Positions 58,561 to 64,000 of a stretch of 64,000 bases of DNA are shown piece by piece. Source of the DNA: Eonycteris spelaea. Lineage: Eukaryota; Chordata; Mammalia; Chiroptera; Pteropodidae. The position numbers and the translations under genes were made by a program. Below the pieces are notes generated by a model that was not told the DNA's origin, made no database searches, and saw nothing but the letters and a program-made list of their open reading frames with translations. The stretch is taken from positions 16,949,001 through 17,013,000 of the forward strand of contig PUFA01000007.1 in assembly GCA_003508835.1 (NCBI GenBank), in the 5' to 3' direction. Position 1 is the stretch's first letter, and each line of letters opens with the position of its first letter.

Positions 58561-59649
58561 AAGACAAAAATGCTAAAATTGACAGCAAATAGAAATTATA
58601 AAACTTTCCATCAAATTTAAAGTGTGAAATCACCGACTAAATAATTATTTCAGATAATTTTTTAACATTCATCATTTTAAGGAATATATTCTAAGCACAG
58701 AAAGATCTAAAAAAAAAAATCTCAATATTGATTTACAGGTTTGTTGGTATTTTTGGAAACCAGGATTTTTACTGATTAAGAAAGTAAATGCAAATGTGGA
58801 ATGGAGAAGGTAAAGGAGACTGCTATGAATTTGGATGAGAATTGGACATATCAATATAAATTCATGTTCTATAAAATATTTTTCCATCTCTAACTACTAA
58901 ATGGGCTTAATAACAATGACACCTCAGCATTAAGAAGCATGTGTAGGTCCCAGTTTTTGGTTTTATAATACTATCCTGGCTCCTTGGAGCAATAAATAGT
59001 TCCAAGTTTACTCAGAGAAAGCACAAAGTGAGCTTAGAATACTTTTGCCTGAACATGACACAGGAGCAGTGTGGTAGGACTTTCATGAATCGAATATCAA
59101 GCAATTTAAGAATTAAAATGAATAAGGCATAAAAGAAAACATGTTATATAACACATGAATAAAACAAGTCACAAAGCTAGAGTGATATTAAAATAATGAT
59201 AATGATGGTAATAGTAATGATAATAATAATACTAGAGGAGAGAGAAAAAGAGAAAATTATCCTTTACAGGGAAAAATTAGCTAATAAATGTAGGAGAAAT
59301 GATAGATTTAGAAAATAACCATTTTGTAACCCCTAGTGTTACAATCAATTCAGGTAAAAGAATCATTGACTGATACTAAAAGCATCTGATAAAAGGTTTT
59401 TGAGGAACTGAATATTCACAAAACCACCCTCCAGAAAGGAAAAAAAAAAGACTACCTTTACAATTTCTTTGAACATCACGCTAACCAAATAATCAAATTC
59501 AGCATTACCAATATTATTATGATACTGGATGTTACATACCTCCAAAATTGGTGCAATAAAATATACAAACATCAACTTTGTAGCATTCTTTTTAAATGTG
59601 TTCAATCTAAATCCAATAATGAGGAAAAAATGGATAAATGTAGAATGCA
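58561..59649. other. Unassigned AT-rich DNA
   Basis: Contains a TAATGATAATAATAAT low-complexity patch near 59190-59232. No gene recognised. Confidence 0.4.
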
Positions 59650-60112
59650 GGATATTGATGAAGGATAAGTGGCATAAACTCTATGAAAAAGTATATGCCA
59701 AAAAGAAAAATAGAAATACAGTCTTAGATTTTAAATAACAATTAAAATATGAATCAAATATAAATGAAATTCATCAACTTTGACTGGATCTTGGATTTTA
59801 AAATAATGATAAATGAAATTTTGGTAAAAATTAAATATAGACTGTTGTTTTAGATTGTATTATTGAATTAATGTTATTTTTAAATAGGTGCTGAGGCAAA
59901 TATCCTTATTCTAATGAAATGCTTACTAAAATACCTTAAGATAAAGCTTTATGTTCCCTTCATTTCATTCTCAATAGATTGGGACTGAGCAAAGGAGGGA
60001 GAGAGTGTGTTAACAATTAATGAATGTTAATAACTGGTGAATCTAGGCACATATGTGTGGTTTTAACTTTTTTTTTTTACAGGTTTTAAAAATTTAAAAA
60101 TTAATAAAATGA
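59650..60112 (+). repeat. Old L1 LINE 3' UTR
   Basis: 'actttgactggatcttggat', 'atagactgttgttttagatt', 'gtattattgaattaatgtta', 'gttaacaattaatgaatgtt', 'aataactggtgaatctaggc' and 'cttttttttttacaggtttt' follow the order of an old L1M 3' end. The 5' limit is uncertain. Confidence 0.6.
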
Positions 60113-60657
60113 CATTAAGTAAATAAGCTGAAATGAGATTAAGACCTCCCTTAGTACCTGGCAGAAGTGAATAAGCACAGGCCTGAATGAAAGAATGGAT
60201 AGACAGATAAACATTCTGAAGTTCAAAATCACTTTATCTATATGTAAGCTATTTACCAATGACAAGTGTTTGAGCATATTTAAATTGACAGCCCTCTGGC
60301 ACTTCTGATTTATTGCAGTTTTAAAGGGTGAATTAATGTTTTCAGATCTGTGATGATATTTCCATTCAAGCAGTCCTCTTTCGAGGATGATATGTTGTAT
60401 CTGTATACAGAACATCTTTTTCACCCATCACTTCCTCTCTAGGATGCTTGCTCAGTCCTGGACTCCATAAAATTCTAGTAAATTGCCAATCACAGTTTTC
60501 AAACCATCTGACATGAGAGTGGACACTTGATATAAGATAGTAAAATTATTATATTCACTATCTCTAGAATGCATCATGGTCAGCCAAGTGACAAGTGTAT
60601 AAACTGAACAAATCAGAGTCTTTCTCTAGAATTTTATGTGCAGACACAGATTGCAGT

Positions 60658-60662
<5 letters not shown>
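60113..60662. other. Unassigned DNA
   Basis: Nothing recognised. A 107-codon minus-strand open frame (60101-60424) has no domain that I recognise. Confidence 0.4.

Positions 60663-60707
<45 letters not shown>
60663..60707 (+). repeat. (CT)n microsatellite
   Basis: About 21 uninterrupted CT units. Confidence 0.95.
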
Positions 60708-60710
<3 letters not shown>

Positions 60711-62213
60711 AACTTTATAAAATAGAAAGGATGCATTCTTTGACTTTCTGGGCTCATGATAGATACCACAACTTATAAATGCCCAGCCATAAAAAGAATA
60801 AAGGAAAAAAAAAAGATGGGAGAGAGAGATCCCAAAACTCAGGTAGATGGAGAAATAGAGAAAATGGTTCTGATGGCATGATTTTGCTTTTCTTGAGACT
60901 AGTGTCACTCCCTGACCTCACTGTTTTTGGAATATCCCCTTCTTAGTTAAAGCTTGTTGAGTTGAGCTTCAGTTATACACAACTGTCAAATACTGTTCAT
61001 GCAGTTTCAATACACCATCCAAGATGCTGAATGCTTTTGTAATGGACTAAAAGACTATTAAAATGGGAAATAATACTATCTCATTAATTTAAAGGTCATT
61101 AAATTGAGAATTTTTCTTAATTTAGAATAAAGCTAAGCAATGCTATCAATTAATGAAGGCTCTGAATATAGACAATGCAAATTCATGTATGGATACTTTA
61201 TTTATAATATCATATACTATGTAGCCCATGCTCGATTTAGTAGTCATTGGAGTTATATAGACTTATTTGTAGCTGGTCTATTTTGCCTTTGTTTTTGCTT
61301 GTGATAGCCTGAAATGTGGAACACCAGAAAAGGGAACAATTTGGTCTGTGTGGCTAGATGATGGTTTAGCTGCTATCATGTTTATCTTTGCATCTCTCAT
61401 GGGAAACAGAAGCGAAGGGATGCCAAACAAATTAAAAGTTGTATGTCTATTTTAGAAGAGAGTAATATTCATTTTGAACTCCTTTAAAGTACCATTTACA
61501 ACAAGAAAATAGAATATAAACAGAAGTCCTCAGAGTTTAAGCTATTTTTTTTATGTATTTATGACTAATCTGTTCTGACCTGTTCCTTACCAATACATCC
61601 TTTGAAGTTATGATATTTTCAGTACCCTCGAGTGAATTTAAAGCACTTGAAAACTCCGTATTGAAGTCAATTAACAGTTATACAGTGCTTATTGTGAGTC
61701 ATGCACTATATCCAACTAGAAAACCAAGAATGTACAAGAGTCACACACTATACTAGTGGTATAAAACTGGCAGGTATACATAAATATAAACTGGAGAAGT
61801 ATAAGCAGTACTTCAGATGGAAAATGAAGTAAAACCCAATCTATTTAAATTTCCATGATTTTTTCTCTTTGGTAATTGAATATTCTTTTTTTCATTTGAA
61901 GATGGAGAAAAAGTGATATGAACACCTGGAAGCAATTTGCAGATAAATTCAATCATTTGGGGATATATTCGTGCATCATTTGCCCTTTATAAAGGACAAA
62001 AAGTGACAAAAATATAAAATAGAAGGATGCAAATAAGGAGCATCTTTGATATCTAGATGTTTAAATCATTGTATATTCTGGAAATACTAAACTAAACATA
62101 AATGTACCTATCTATAATTTTTCTAACCATTACAATTTGGGAAGTGGAAAATTTAGGAAAATATGGTATAAAAGGAATACTGAAAATAAAAATAAGCATT
62201 ACTCTTAGGGAAC
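60708..62213. other. Unassigned AT-rich DNA
   Basis: A MIR-like 'tacagtgcttattgtgagtc' at about 61681 is too short to call. Nothing else recognised. Confidence 0.4.
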
Positions 62214-62662
62214 TATTATGGATCGAATTACATCCTCTCAAAAGTCCTCTGTTGAAGTCTAAACCCGTAGTACTTTAAGATATGACCTTATGAAGAGGGT
62301 CATTGTAGATGTAACTGGTTAAAATGAAGTCACACTGAAGTAGGGAAAGCCTCTTATCCAATACGACTGGTATCCTTTTCTGAAAAAGCAAAGAGAGGCA
62401 GAGACACAAGGGGAGAAGGTCATTTGACAGCTGAGGCAGAGGTTGACAAATGAATAACCATGGAACTCCAAGGATTGCTAAAAGACACGAATGTCTGGGA
62501 AAAAGTGAAGGATTGTACTTAACAGTTTTTATGAGCGAACACAGCCCTGCTAACACCTAGATTTTAGACTCAGCCTTCAGAATGGTGAGACAATAAATTT
62601 TGTTGTTCTAAGTAACCATATTTGTGGTACTTTGTAATGCCAGCCCTAGAAACTAACGCAAG
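62214..62662 (+). repeat. MLT1-type (ERVL-MaLR) LTR, nearly full length
   Basis: Order: 'tattatggatcgaattacat', 'tgttgaagtctaaacccgta', 'gatatgaccttatgaagagg', 'ctggttaaaatgaagtcaca', 'ccaatacgactggtatcctt', 'caaggattgctaaaagacac', 'atggtgagacaataaatttt', 'gtggtactttgtaatgccag' and 'aaactaacgc'. About 450 bp, with AATAAA near the 3' end. A solo LTR. Confidence 0.8.
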
Positions 62663-64000
62663 AACGTATGGTTGTTAATTGTATGCCTTCCATTGCTCAT
62701 GTAGGCAATGAAGAGAACTATCAGTGGGCTGTACTTCTGTAGTATGTCAAACATATGCTCAGAAGCTTGTTTTAATGCTAACATCCAATACAGATGTTAT
62801 CTGTAACAATACTTCAAAGTGCTGCCTCCCTCTTAACTTTCTTCTGGGAAACTGCCAGACTAGAAATCAAGGCCCTCGCTTTCATAGAACAAGAGAGCTG
62901 AAAGGCCTGGCAATTAAACGAATTTTAGCTTACACCTCTTTCATTGTGGAGATGAAGGGCAAACCTTCGCCAAGCAGTGTATAAATTATTCTCAACCCTT
63001 TATTTAAAGATCAGTAGTAATCCTAGCTCTCATGCTCTCTTCCAGCCCTGAGTTTTTTAATTTAGGCAAAACATAGAGGCAAAGAGAAAATTCATTGTGA
63101 GAATTTTTTCGCAAGGTATATGTATACTATAGGACTGCGATGTATTTTTTAAAGACCTTGACATTTTATTAGTTATTTATATCTTGATGAAGCTGAAAAA
63201 AATGAAAAACAAAAATAAAAGGATTTACAAATTTATAAATGCTTATGCAGCATTCTGGTAAGAAAAAAACTGACGAAGACTATGGTATAAGACAGAGAGT
63301 ATAAAAAGGGCCTTTTGCATTACAAATGGCACAATTCCCAGGTGATTCTCCTATGACTCTAAAAGGTACAATCTACAATTTAAATTCTAGTCTAAATTTG
63401 CATACCCATATACAGTTGAAAAGGTGCAAAAATATATTGCATATGGACACTGATCTTTATATTACAGAGAGCTTAGCCAGTAGTAAAATGTTATTTGATA
63501 CTAACCTAGAGGCTCAACAATAAAATGCGGAAGCAGAAACAGGCAAATGTGGGATTCAATAGCAGAGAAATTGACAGTTCCCTTTCTTAGAACCACAAAC
63601 TATCATGTCCTCGAATTTAACTGAGAAGTAATCCACTGCAGATGGTTTTAAATTTAGTGATTAAAAAAAATTAGTGTCTGTATGTTGTTTTTATGTATGT
63701 GTACTACAATGTATCTTTTGACAATTTTAAATAGTTCTGTTAGAAAAACTTCTGCATTTATTTTTTGAACACTCAAATCAGATTAAAGAAATAAAGCATT
63801 TTTTAAAACTCTCATGTCTTTATTAGTTTTGATTGGAATGTTTGGTCTCTATTTGAATTTTTTTAGTTGAAAACTTCAATGCAAATACAGGGTTTTTCTA
63901 CTCATGATTGTCGCCATTTGCAAATGAAGTTACTTCCTGTGAAAAATATTATTATTGGTCTTAGATTGACTCATCTATTATGTGCAGATCTCGTTTTTTC
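62663..64000. other. Unassigned DNA to window end
   Basis: No gene or named repeat recognised. The 86-codon frame at 62724-62984 has no domain. Confidence 0.45.

Overview
This window is vertebrate, almost certainly placental-mammal, nuclear DNA from a gene-poor, AT-rich region. It carries remnants of families known from mammalian genomes: MIR, L2, old L1, MLT1-type LTRs, hAT-Charlie transposons and an endogenous retrovirus. It also has many microsatellites and poly(A)/poly(T) tracts. There is no gene of any class that I would defend as functional. The longest open frames are about 110 codons or shorter, lack recognisable domains, and lie in low-complexity or repeat-derived DNA. I saw no bacterial features, CRISPR array, tRNA or CpG island. 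Family names come from memory of consensus sequences, not from a search. Repeat boundaries are approximate, often to tens of bases.

Layout. 0-8.6 kb: L2 and MIR pieces, an MLT1-type LTR that cuts an L2, an old L1 3' end, and a large GATA/GGAT microsatellite. 8.6-16 kb: a 5S-rRNA-derived SINE with clear target-site duplications; two inverted copies (about 9.59-9.99 and 15.22-15.63 kb) of a roughly 405-bp repeat I cannot name; an L2 with A26 and T24 tracts; and a pair of abutting hAT elements. 17.4-23.5 kb: an L2, then a 5'-truncated, multiply broken endogenous retrovirus (reverse transcriptase, integrase, envelope TM, 3' LTR). 23.5-36 kb: mostly anonymous AT-rich DNA, with an inverted-strand L2, a second 5S-derived SINE, several short tandem duplications and a TG/TA microsatellite. 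36-48.6 kb: L2, LTR, MIR and MER20 remnants. 48.6-51.1 kb: an old L1 with ORF1-region and 3' end but most of ORF2 deleted. 51-64 kb: MIR, L2, three LTRs, two L1 3' ends and a (CT)n tract.

The most informative element is the 5S-derived SINE. Two copies, 20 kb apart, share substitutions relative to the 5S gene and the same unrelated 3' module, so they descend from one SINE family, not two 5S pseudogenes. Mammalian SINEs of 5S origin are reported from few lineages, notably fruit bats (MEG SINEs) and some rodents such as springhares. All L1 copies I recognised look old, which would fit a lineage with quiet L1 such as fruit bats. Both points are inference; the species is not proven.

No genes work together here. 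The content is a record of transposon insertion, nesting and decay.
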